Shown one piece after another: positions 1 through 6,878 of a DNA stretch of 7,057 nucleotides. The notes under the pieces were generated by a model, which saw only the letters and a list, made by a program, of their open reading frames with translations, made no database searches and had not been told where the DNA came from. The position numbers were made by a program, and so were the translations under genes. Every line of letters starts with the position of its first letter. Positions within the stretch are counted from its first letter, which is position 1. The DNA is from Clostridia bacterium. GTDB lineage: Bacteria; Bacillota; Clostridia; Christensenellales; Borkfalkiaceae. The DNA lies in assembly GCA_017631725.1 (NCBI GenBank), contig JAGBSS010000198.1, positions 1 through 7,057 of the forward strand, read 5' to 3'.

Positions 1-159
1 ACAACAAGTTTTTCTTTTATTAGAACTCTGTGTGGGTTAGGCGATAGTTTTACAATAAATATTAAGAGAAACGAAACCAAGTTAGATTTAAAAGTAGATA
101 TCAAGGTTGGTGGATTTATATTTATGGATACGGGAATTTACCCCGAAGCAAATAAATAG
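1..159 (+). CDS. C-terminal fragment of an unidentified protein
   Basis: Frame 1 is open from the window edge to a TAG at 157-159, giving the last 52 residues of a protein whose start lies outside the window. The tail alternates charged and hydrophobic residues (for example KLDLKVDIKVGGFIF), which looks like beta-strand structure; there is no membrane segment or motif that I recognise. That the frame is real is supported by the intrinsic terminator that follows its stop by 11 nt and by the promoter of ruvC beyond it, so this gene ends a separate transcription unit. I cannot assign a function; the fragment is too short. Confidence 0.6.
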   Translation, partial: TTSFSFIRTLCGLGDSFTINIKRNETKLDLKVDIKVGGFIFMDTGIYPEANK

Positions 160-170
160 TTTTGTTATTT

Positions 171-193
171 AAAAGGCGCAAATTGCGCCTTTT
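171..193 (+). terminator. Intrinsic terminator after the first partial gene
   Basis: AAAAGGCGC at 171-179 and GCGCCTTTT at 185-193 form a 9-bp stem around a 5-nt loop. The stem is G+C rich at its core and runs into a T-rich stretch (TTTTATTGTTTT, 190-201). It lies between the stop codon at 159 and the ruvC promoter at 208, so it would insulate the ruv operon from upstream transcription. Confidence 0.8.
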
Positions 194-207
194 ATTGTTT
201 TGGGTTA

Positions 208-236
208 TTGACTTTTTAGTATATTTTAAGTACAAT
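208..236 (+). promoter_or_regulatory. Promoter of the ruvC-ruvA-ruvB-queA-tgt operon
   Basis: A TTGACT -35 box (208-213) is followed after exactly 17 nt by a TACAAT -10 box (231-236), close to the housekeeping sigma-A consensus. Counting seven bases past the -10 box puts the predicted transcription start at the A of position 243, which is the first base of the ruvC start codon. No Bacillus-type LexA box (GAAC-N4-GTTC) is visible between the terminator and the gene, so SOS control of this promoter is not indicated. Confidence 0.8.
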
Positions 237-242
237 ATATCT

Positions 243-737
243 ATGGTAATTTTAGGTTTTGACCCGGGGCTTGCAACTTTAGGCTACGGCGTTATAGAAA
301 AAGATGAAAAGGGTAATTGCAGGGCTATAGATTGTGGTATAGTTCAAACCCCTAAAGGCGAAAGTTTGGCGGTTAGGCTTTGTATGTTAGAGCAGGCAAT
401 TAACCAAATTATTGAAAAGTTTAAGCCAAACGAAATTGCTATGGAAGAGTTGTTCTTTGCAAAAAACGTAAAAACGGCTTTAAGTGTAGCACACGCAAGG
501 GGGGTTTTAATTTTATGTTGCAACAAGGCTTGTGGCAGAATTTTTGAGTACACACCCCTTCAAATAAAGCAAAGTTTGACCGGTTATGGTAGGGCGGATA
601 AAAAGCAAATGCAAAAAATGGTTAAAATGCTTTTAAACTTAAACAAAGTTCCTTCGCCAGACGATGCTGCAGATGCTTTAGCCGTAGCATTAACCCATGC
701 AAGGGTAAACAAACTTGGTGAACATTTTATAATTTAG
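243..737 (+). CDS. ruvC: Holliday junction resolvase RuvC
   Basis: RuvC is the dimeric endonuclease that cuts Holliday junctions symmetrically in the cytoplasm after RuvAB branch migration. The 164-residue product has the family's usual length and all four acidic metal-binding residues expected from the E. coli enzyme: D7 in the opening strand MVILGFDPG, E68 in AMEELFFAKN, and D141 and D144 in DDAADALAVAL. The ATG at 243 was chosen because it gives the canonical N-terminus. An in-frame ATG at 162 would add 27 unconserved residues and would begin upstream of the terminator and promoter. There is no Shine-Dalgarno sequence before 243, and the predicted transcription start coincides with the ATG, so translation may be leaderless. 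The gene is first in the operon and sits 7 nt before ruvA. Confidence 0.96.
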   Translation: MVILGFDPGLATLGYGVIEKDEKGNCRAIDCGIVQTPKGESLAVRLCMLEQAINQIIEKFKPNEIAMEELFFAKNVKTALSVAHARGVLILCCNKACGRIFEYTPLQIKQSLTGYGRADKKQMQKMVKMLLNLNKVPSPDDAADALAVALTHARVNKLGEHFII

Positions 738-744
738 GAGATAT

Positions 745-1326
745 ATGATAGGATATTTACAAGGCAACGTAATGGGCGTTTTAAACGGTGTTGCCCTTAT
801 TGAAAACAACGGAATAGGCTACGAGGTTATTTGCTCAAAGTCTGCTTTAGATAACTTAAGAGAAAGTGGTGCGGTGTACACCTATCTTGCAGTAAGAGAA
901 GATGATATTTCATTATACGGCTTTTCTTCGCCAGAAGAAAAACAGATGTTTTTAAAACTTATAAGCGTTTCTGGTATTGGCCCAAAAATGGGTATTACTA
1001 TACTTTCTTCTTTAAGTTTAAACGATATTGTTATTAAAATTGCCGCTAAAGACGTTAAGGGGTTGTCATCTGTTAAAGGTCTTGGCAAAAAAACGGCAGA
1101 GCGTATTATTTTAGAACTTTACGAAAAAATTTCCGAACAAGCCTTAATAGAAGGGGTAGAAGAAAACGTTGCCAAAGAACAACCTGTAAATCAAGATGCA
1201 GTTTTTGCTCTTATGAGTTTAGGGTTTACAAAAAAAGAGTGCGAAGGTGCTGTAAGGCAAGCAGAAGAAACGGGGCTTACCGATATTTCTGCAATTGTCA
1301 CCTATGCTCTTAAACACATTAGGTAG
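745..1326 (+). CDS. ruvA: Holliday junction branch migration subunit RuvA
   Basis: RuvA tetramers bind the four-way junction and load the RuvB motor. The 193-residue protein shows the three family domains: an N-terminal OB fold (about 1-65) starting MIGYLQG and carrying the acidic pin (E52, D53, in REDDISLYGF); two helix-hairpin-helix DNA-binding motifs (SGIGPK near 76-81 and VKGLGKKTAER at 110-120); and, after a variable acidic linker (about 131-148), the small C-terminal helical domain that contacts RuvB (149-193, ALMSLGF). Its AGGAG ribosome binding site (736-740) overlaps the ruvC stop codon, which suggests translational coupling. It ends 3 nt before ruvB. Confidence 0.97.
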   Translation: MIGYLQGNVMGVLNGVALIENNGIGYEVICSKSALDNLRESGAVYTYLAVREDDISLYGFSSPEEKQMFLKLISVSGIGPKMGITILSSLSLNDIVIKIAAKDVKGLSSVKGLGKKTAERIILELYEKISEQALIEGVEENVAKEQPVNQDAVFALMSLGFTKKECEGAVRQAEETGLTDISAIVTYALKHIR

Positions 1327-1329
1327 ATT

Positions 1330-2430
1330 ATGAAAGATGGATTTTATATAACGAGCATGATGGATGAAAACTCGTCCGAAACTACTAAAAAAGAACGTAT
1401 TACGGGGGCAAACCAAGTTAGGGCAGATAAAGACATAGAAAACGTTTTACGCCCTAAAACAATGGAAGGCTATATTGGTCAAGAAAAGGTTAAAGAAAAT
1501 TTAGCCGTTTCTATTGCTGCCGCTAAAATGAGAAACGATGCCTTAGATCACGTTTTACTTTATGGACCAGCAGGTCTTGGTAAAACTACTTTAGCGCATA
1601 TTATAGCAAACACTCTTGGTTCTAACATAAAAATTGCAAGTGGTCCTGCAATAGAAAAAGCGGGGGATTTAGCGGCTATTATTTCTAACTTGGGTGAGCA
1701 CGACGTTTTATTCATTGATGAAATTCACAGGCTAAACAGAAATATAGAAGAAATTTTATATTCTGCTATGGAAGATTTTGTAATAGATTTAGTAAACGGA
1801 AAAGGCCCAGCGGCAAGTGTTATAACCGTTCCACTTGCTAAATTTACTTTAATTGGTGCAACTACTAAAGCGGGTATGTTATCTTCTCCGCTTCGTGATA
1901 GGTTTGGAATAATTTGCAGATTAGAAACCTATTCGGTTGCAGAACTTACCGAAATTGTAGAACGTGCCGCTAAAATGCTTGGCTCTTCTATAGAGCAAAA
2001 GGCGGCGGAAGAAGTTGCTAAACGTAGCCGTGGCACGCCAAGAATTGCCAACAGGCTTTTAAAACGTGTTAGAGATTATGCAATTGTTCGCGGGCACGAA
2101 GAAATACAACTTTCCGATGCTAAAGGTGCACTTTCTCTATTAGAAATTGATGAACTTGGTTTAGATATTATAGACAAAGGTCTTTTACAATCTTTGGCGG
2201 AAAAGTTTAATGGCGGGCCGGTTGGATTAGAAACCTTGGCGGCAACCATAAATGAAGATGCCGGCACTATAGAAGACGTTTACGAGCCTTATTTAATGCA
2301 ACTTGGTTTTGTTGTAAGAACTCCAAGGGGTAGAATGCTTGCAAAAAAAGGGTACGAGCATTTAGGAATAAAAATGCCAGAAAAAAACAGGGAGCAATTA
2401 AGTTTTTTAGAAAAGGAAAATGAGAACTGA
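1330..2430 (+). CDS. ruvB: Holliday junction branch migration ATPase RuvB
   Basis: RuvB is the hexameric AAA+ motor that pumps DNA through the RuvA-bound junction. Visible elements of the 366-residue frame are the family entry motif [12 protein letters not shown] (40-51), Walker [10 protein letters not shown] (79-87), Walker B LFIDEIH (127-133), sensor 1 GATT (176-179), the arginine-finger stretch LRDRFG (188-193), sensor 2 [10 protein letters not shown] (235-244), and the C-terminal winged helix ending in [17 protein letters not shown] (319-335). The Walker A has alanine where most RuvB proteins have a second proline; the nucleotide-binding GxGKT core is intact. The start is uncertain: ATG 1330 has only a weak AGG 6 nt upstream, and the in-frame ATGs at 1357 and 1360 would give the more usual opening MDE and 356-357 residues. 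The 3' end overlaps queA by 11 nt. Confidence 0.97.
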   Translation: MKDGFYITSMMDENSSETTKKERITGANQVRADKDIENVLRPKTMEGYIGQEKVKENLAVSIAAAKMRNDALDHVLLYGPAGLGKTTLAHIIANTLGSNIKIASGPAIEKAGDLAAIISNLGEHDVLFIDEIHRLNRNIEEILYSAMEDFVIDLVNGKGPAASVITVPLAKFTLIGATTKAGMLSSPLRDRFGIICRLETYSVAELTEIVERAAKMLGSSIEQKAAEEVAKRSRGTPRIANRLLKRVRDYAIVRGHEEIQLSDAKGALSLLEIDELGLDIIDKGLLQSLAEKFNGGPVGLETLAATINEDAGTIEDVYEPYLMQLGFVVRTPRGRMLAKKGYEHLGIKMPEKNREQLSFLEKENEN

Positions 2431-3442
2431 CGATTTTGATTACGAACTTCCAGAAAGGCTTATAGCCCAAACACCCGTTTATCCAAGGGATAGTTCAAGG
2501 CTTTTGGTGTTCGACAGAGAAAATGATAAAATAGAACACAAACACTTTTTCGATATTTTAGATTATTTAAAAGAAGGGGACGTTTTAGTTAGAAACAACA
2601 CTCGTGTTTTACCGGCACGTATGTTTGCATATACCGAAAGGGGTGCAAAAATAGAAGTTTTACTTTTAAAAAGAGTAGATTTGAAAAAGTGGGAGGTGTT
2701 GTTAAAGCCGGCTAAAAAGGCTAAAATTGGTGTTCCGCTAACTATATCAGATGAACTTAAACTTACTCCACTTGCTATTGATGAAAACGCAGGTAGCAGA
2801 ATTGTAGAGTTTAGTTATAACGGTGTGTTTGAAGATATAATTTCAAGGCTTGGCGAAATGCCCTTGCCACCTTATATAACTGAAAAGTTAAAAGATAAAG
2901 AAAGGTATCAAACGGTTTACGCAGTTAATAATGGCTCAAGCGCAGCGCCTACTGCGGGGCTTCATTTTACAGATGAACTTATAGAAAAAATAGAAAAAAA
3001 GGGTGTTAAAATTTTAGACGTTTTACTTCACGTTGGGCTTGGTACGTTTAGGCCGGTTAAAGTAGACGACGTGGAAAAACATCATATGCACTCTGAATAT
3101 ATAGAGTTAAGCGAGCAAGTAGCAAAGGAAATTAACCTTGCTAAAAGCGAGAGCAGGCGTATTATTGCCGTAGGAACTACTAGTGTTAGAACGTTAGAAA
3201 GTTGTGTTGATGATAGTGGTAAGGTGGTCGCTAAAAAAGGGGATACGGATATATTTTTATACCCGCCTTATAAAATGAAGGTTGTAGATGGTTTAATAAC
3301 AAATTTCCATTTGCCAAAGTCTACACTAATAATGCTTGTTTCTTGTTTAACAAGCAAAGAAAAAATTTTAGAAATTTATAAAACTGCCGTACAAGAAGAA
3401 TATAGGTTTTTCTCTTTTGGCGATAGTATGTTTATTTTTTAA
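2420..3442 (+). CDS. queA: S-adenosylmethionine:tRNA ribosyltransferase-isomerase QueA
   Basis: QueA moves and isomerises the ribosyl part of S-adenosylmethionine onto 7-aminomethyl-7-deazaguanine in tRNA, giving epoxyqueuosine, the next-to-last step of queuosine formation. The 340-residue protein is complete and shows the family signatures: opening [14 protein letters not shown] (6-19), [10 protein letters not shown] (58-67), [12 protein letters not shown] (173-184), [10 protein letters not shown] (204-213), [10 protein letters not shown] (251-260) and [15 protein letters not shown] (294-308), then a C-terminal [12 protein letters not shown]. The start codon lies inside the end of ruvB, with AAGGA at 2413-2417 just upstream, so it is probably translated by coupling to ruvB. 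The next gene, tgt, acts one step earlier in the same pathway. Confidence 0.97.
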   Translation: MRTDDFDYELPERLIAQTPVYPRDSSRLLVFDRENDKIEHKHFFDILDYLKEGDVLVRNNTRVLPARMFAYTERGAKIEVLLLKRVDLKKWEVLLKPAKKAKIGVPLTISDELKLTPLAIDENAGSRIVEFSYNGVFEDIISRLGEMPLPPYITEKLKDKERYQTVYAVNNGSSAAPTAGLHFTDELIEKIEKKGVKILDVLLHVGLGTFRPVKVDDVEKHHMHSEYIELSEQVAKEINLAKSESRRIIAVGTTSVRTLESCVDDSGKVVAKKGDTDIFLYPPYKMKVVDGLITNFHLPKSTLIMLVSCLTSKEKILEIYKTAVQEEYRFFSFGDSMFIF

Positions 3443-3452
3443 AAGGTATTAA

Positions 3453-4592
<1,140 letters not shown>

Positions 4593-4615
4593 TTGCTTTT
4601 ATTTTAAATAAACAC

Positions 4616-4644
4616 TTGATTTTAAGTGTAAAATAACTTATAAT
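4616..4644 (+). promoter_or_regulatory. Promoter of yajC
   Basis: TTGATT (4616-4621) and a perfect TATAAT (4639-4644) are separated by 17 nt. The predicted transcription start is near 4651, giving a leader of about 24 nt that holds an AAGGAG ribosome binding site (4662-4667) 7 nt before the yajC ATG. A short inverted repeat, ACACTT (4612-4617) and AAGTGT (4624-4629), overlaps the -35 box. yajC can therefore be expressed apart from the ruv-que operon, although read-through from tgt is also possible since no terminator lies between them. Confidence 0.8.
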
Positions 4645-4674
4645 AATACCAAAGTATTTTTAAGGAGACAGAAA

Positions 4675-5136
4675 ATGAATTTTTTATTTAATTTAGTAAC
4701 TGTATTTGCTGATGATAACGGTAATGCAGGCAATGTTCCAGAAGGAGCTGCAAAAGGTAATAGCCTTGGTTCTATTATCATAATGATAGTTTTAGCTGTT
4801 GCAATCGTTGGTCTTTTCATTTGGTCATCTATCAGCAACAAGAAAAAGAGAAAACAAGCACAAGAAAAAATGGATTCTTTAAGAAAAGGTGACAGGGTTA
4901 AAACCATTGGTGGTGTTTGTGGTTTCATAGTTGAAATTAACAACGAAGAAAACACATTCGTTATGGAAACCGGTTCTAAAGAACACAAGTGCTATTTAAA
5001 ATTTGACAAGGGTGCAATTTATCAAACTTCTCACGTAGGAGAAGACAACAAAGAAACCCCAATAGAAGTTAAAGAAGAACCAAAAGCAGAAGTTAAGGAA
5101 GAAGTAAAAACAGAAGAAACTTCTGAAAATAAATAA
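4675..5136 (+). CDS. yajC: Preprotein translocase accessory subunit YajC
   Basis: YajC is a single-span membrane protein that associates with SecDF and YidC at the SecYEG translocon. The 153-residue product has a short N-terminal segment (MNFLFNLVTVFADD) and a Gly/Asn/Ala-rich stretch as in E. coli YajC, one transmembrane helix (about 31-53, IIIMIVLAVAIVGLFIW), a basic stop-transfer cluster NKKKRKQ (55-61), and the conserved cytoplasmic domain with MDSLRKGDRVKTIGGVCG (66-83). The last 30 or so residues form a low-complexity Lys/Glu tail with repeated VKEE units (EVKEEPKAEVKEEVKTEE), longer than in E. coli YajC and probably disordered. Position directly after tgt is a well-known arrangement. 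secD and secF are not in this window. The gene ends in a strong terminator. Confidence 0.93.
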   Translation: MNFLFNLVTVFADDNGNAGNVPEGAAKGNSLGSIIIMIVLAVAIVGLFIWSSISNKKKRKQAQEKMDSLRKGDRVKTIGGVCGFIVEINNEENTFVMETGSKEHKCYLKFDKGAIYQTSHVGEDNKETPIEVKEEPKAEVKEEVKTEETSENK

Positions 5137-5155
5137 TTTCGTTCTTAAAAAAATT

Positions 5156-5200
5156 AACTCCGCATACTTATTAGTAATAAGTGTAATGCGGAGTTTTTTT
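5156..5200 (+). terminator. Strong terminator after yajC, also able to act in reverse
   Basis: AACTCCGCAT (5156-5165) pairs with ATGCGGAGTT (5186-5195). The stem continues with ACTTATT (5166-5172) against AATAAGT (5176-5182), leaving a 3-nt loop and a 3-nt bulge at 5183-5185. Seven T residues (5194-5200) follow on the plus strand. On the minus strand the same hairpin is followed by AATTTTTTT (complement of 5147-5155), so it could also stop transcription coming from the convergent aminopeptidase gene. The next ATG (5201) directly follows the T run. Confidence 0.88.
5190..5193 (+). promoter_or_regulatory. Ribosome binding site of the membrane protein gene, inside the terminator stem
   Basis: GGAG at 5190-5193 lies 7 nt upstream of the ATG at 5201, ideal spacing, and is the only Shine-Dalgarno-like sequence there. 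These bases are fully paired with CTCC (5158-5161) in the terminator hairpin, so a transcript that reads through would have the site masked when folded. It decides the start at 5201 over the in-frame ATG at 5186, which has no ribosome binding site. Confidence 0.6.
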
Positions 5201-5572
5201 ATGGATAAAAGTAAAGGTTTTTTTAAACAATCGATAATGGGTTCTTTAATATCGGTTATTTTTTTATTTGTCGGTATTTTAATTTTTGCCCTTATTTTAA
5301 AGTTTACGCCTGTAAGTGAAAAGGCAATTTACCCTGTAAATCAATTTATAAAAATATTTGCCGTTTTTATTGGTAGCCTTGTTTCGGTTAAAGGCGACAA
5401 GGGGTTTATTAAAGGAATGCTATCAGGTGCAATGGGTATGCTTTTGGCTTACCTTATTCTTTCTCTTTTTTCAGGTTTCGCCCTTTTAAAAGGGTTTATA
5501 ATAGACCTTGTATTTTCTGCCGTTATAGGCGGAATTGCAGGCGTTATAAAGGTTAACGCAAAGGCTAAATAA
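5201..5572 (+). CDS. Small four-helix membrane protein, YrzE/TIGR04086 (DUF3792)-like
   Basis: The 123-residue product is almost entirely hydrophobic, with four predicted transmembrane helices at about 11-34, 46-64, 68-90 and 98-117. The short polar loops include KGDKGFIKG (64-72), and the C-terminus is basic (KVNAKAK). Size, four-helix pattern, glycine-rich third and fourth helices (LSGAMGM, VIGGIAGVI) and position right after yajC match the TIGR04086/DUF3792 family, whose B. subtilis member YrzE is encoded next to the yajC homologue; the function of the family is unknown. I see no promoter of its own between yajC and the start, so expression probably depends on read-through of the yajC terminator. 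The 3' end overlaps the convergent aminopeptidase gene by 8 nt. The coding call is firm; the family assignment rests on memory of synteny and pattern. Confidence 0.8.
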   Translation: MDKSKGFFKQSIMGSLISVIFLFVGILIFALILKFTPVSEKAIYPVNQFIKIFAVFIGSLVSVKGDKGFIKGMLSGAMGMLLAYLILSLFSGFALLKGFIIDLVFSAVIGGIAGVIKVNAKAK

Positions 5573-6788
5573 CCCAATTTCCGTTTTTTATAAGGGTAAG
5601 ATTTTCGCCGTTTTCTTTTACGCCAACACAAGTTATATCACTAAAACCTATCATAAAGTCTACGTGCTCGATAGAATCGTTTACACCAAGTTGTTTTAAC
5701 TGTTTAATAGATAATTTGTCCCCATTTTTAACTGTTGTGGGGTAGCCTTTTCCAAGTGCTAAATGGCAACTTGCGTTTTCATCGAAAAGGGTGTTATAAA
5801 ACAAAATATTGCATTTTCCAACGGGGGATGAGTTGTCAATTAAAGCAACTTCCCCTAATTTTTTTGTGCCTTTATCCGTGTTTATAAGGTTTTTTAAGCA
5901 ATCGTATCCTTTTTCTGCCGTAAAAGAGACAACCGATCCTTTTTTAAAGGTAAGGCTAAAATTATCTATAATTTGCCCGTTATAAGAAAGGGGTTTTGCG
6001 CTAAAGACAACGCCTTCTACATTGTTGCAGTCTGGCGCGGTGAAAATTTCTTCCGTGGGCATATTTGCAATAAAATTAACACCGTCTGCCGACTTTTCTT
6101 CTGCAGAAATCCAAACGTGATTTCTTGATAAGCCAACCTTTAAGTCTGTGCCAAAGTTAGAAGTAAAGTGCAAGTATTTAAAGTTGTTGTCGTTTAAAAT
6201 TTTTGCCCTTTTGTTTAATAATTCAACGTGATTTTCCCACGATTTAACAGGGTCTATCTCGTTTAATCTCATTGTATATAAAATGGCATCTTCTAAAAGT
6301 TTTGCTGCGTTTTTATCGGTTGGGAAAACCTGCTTTGCCCAGTCTTTTGTCGGCAAGGAAACCACGCACCAACGAATTTGATTTGACATTATGGCATCGG
6401 AATATTTTTTTAATGCTTTAGACCTTGCTTTAGAAACGGCAAGTAGTTTTTCACCCGAAACGTTTTTAAATAAAGAAGGGTTTTCGCTTGATAAACAAAC
6501 ATAACAAAAGTTTTCCTTAACAAGGCTTTCTTTTTTGTCTATAAACCACTTAGGAACAGAAGTTAAAACTTCTGTTTTTGCATTTTCGTAAGTTAATTTA
6601 TCAATGATTTCGTCGTTATAAGAAATTCTAACTAATTTTGCCCCCATTTTATAGGCAACTTTAGACATAATTCTTGCAAAATCCGCCCTTTCTACAGGAC
6701 AAGATATTTCTAACCCCTGATTAGGTTGTAAATTTACACCCTTTTCTAAAACGAGAGCAGAAAACTTTTCTAATTGTGATTTTTTCAT
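5565..6788 (-). CDS. ampS: M29-family metallo-aminopeptidase (AmpS/PepS-like)
   Basis: M29 (thermophilic-type) aminopeptidases are cytoplasmic dimeric enzymes with two divalent metals that remove N-terminal residues from peptides. The 407-residue protein has the usual length, an N-terminal alpha/beta domain (about 1-190) and a C-terminal catalytic domain. All expected metal or catalytic residues known from T. thermophilus AmpT are visible: E246 or E247 in NMPTEEIFTAPD (242-253), E313 in LGEVALID (311-318), H342 and Y349 in CHLALGKGYP (341-350), and H375 and D377 in IEHVDFMIGFSD (373-384). The ATG at 6788 has an AAAGGAAG ribosome binding site (6803-6796) 7 nt upstream. The gene has its own promoter, runs opposite to all complete neighbours, and has no terminator of its own directly after its TAG stop. 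The substrate preference cannot be read from the sequence. Confidence 0.93.
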   Translation of the reverse strand: MKKSQLEKFSALVLEKGVNLQPNQGLEISCPVERADFARIMSKVAYKMGAKLVRISYNDEIIDKLTYENAKTEVLTSVPKWFIDKKESLVKENFCYVCLSSENPSLFKNVSGEKLLAVSKARSKALKKYSDAIMSNQIRWCVVSLPTKDWAKQVFPTDKNAAKLLEDAILYTMRLNEIDPVKSWENHVELLNKRAKILNDNNFKYLHFTSNFGTDLKVGLSRNHVWISAEEKSADGVNFIANMPTEEIFTAPDCNNVEGVVFSAKPLSYNGQIIDNFSLTFKKGSVVSFTAEKGYDCLKNLINTDKGTKKLGEVALIDNSSPVGKCNILFYNTLFDENASCHLALGKGYPTTVKNGDKLSIKQLKQLGVNDSIEHVDFMIGFSDITCVGVKENGENLTLIKNGNWVI

Positions 6789-6808
6789 AATTTTACTTCC
6801 TTTACTAC

Positions 6809-6837
6809 ATTTTAATTTAAACGCTAATTTAAGTCAA
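6809..6837 (-). promoter_or_regulatory. Promoter of the M29 aminopeptidase gene
   Basis: Read on the minus strand, TTGACT (6837-6832) and TAAAAT (6814-6809) are separated by 17 nt. The predicted transcription start is the A at about 6802, leaving a leader of only about 14 nt whose very first bases are the ribosome binding site. The promoter begins just past the terminator of the upstream minus-strand gene, so the aminopeptidase is a transcription unit of its own. Confidence 0.78.
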
Positions 6838-6851
6838 GTTATTAGTTTAAT

Positions 6852-6878
6852 AAAAAAAGCGAAGGTTTTCTTCGCTTT
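6852..6878 (-). terminator. Intrinsic terminator of the partial minus-strand gene
   Basis: On the minus strand AAAGCGAAG (6878-6870) and CTTCGCTTT (6864-6856) form a 9-bp stem with a 5-nt loop, followed by more T residues (complement of the A run at 6852-6855). The TAA stop of the partial gene (6879-6877) overlaps the foot of the stem. The plus-strand reading lacks a T run after the hairpin, so the element works mainly in the minus direction. Confidence 0.82.

Noticed and set aside
162..242. In-frame upstream ATG giving RuvC 27 extra residues
   Set aside because: The extension runs through the terminator hairpin and the promoter, is not conserved in RuvC proteins, and places D7 far from the N-terminus.
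194..242. LexA/SOS box before the ruv operon
   Set aside because: No GAAC-N4-GTTC or close variant is present in this gap.
1564..1593. Alanine in place of proline in the RuvB Walker A (GPAGLGKTT)
   Set aside because: The phosphate-binding GxGKT core is intact and other motifs are normal, so this is treated as ordinary variation and not as loss of activity.
4593..4674. preQ1 riboswitch or other structured leader linked to the queuosine genes
   Set aside because: The gap after tgt is AT-rich with only a 6-bp inverted repeat, and queA and tgt themselves are 11 nt overlapped and 10 nt apart, with no leader that could hold an aptamer.
4638..4988. 116-codon open frame antisense to yajC
   Set aside because: It mirrors a well-supported gene, has no family features, and crosses the yajC promoter and ribosome binding site.
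5186..5200. Upstream in-frame ATG (MRSFF...) for the small membrane protein
   Set aside because: It lies within the terminator stem and has no ribosome binding site; ATG 5201 has GGAG at ideal spacing.
5481..5494. 14-nt perfect palindrome CCCTTTTAAAAGGG
   Set aside because: It is inside coding sequence, can form only a short 5-bp AT-rich hairpin, and has no proper T run in either direction, so it is not a credible terminator or operator.
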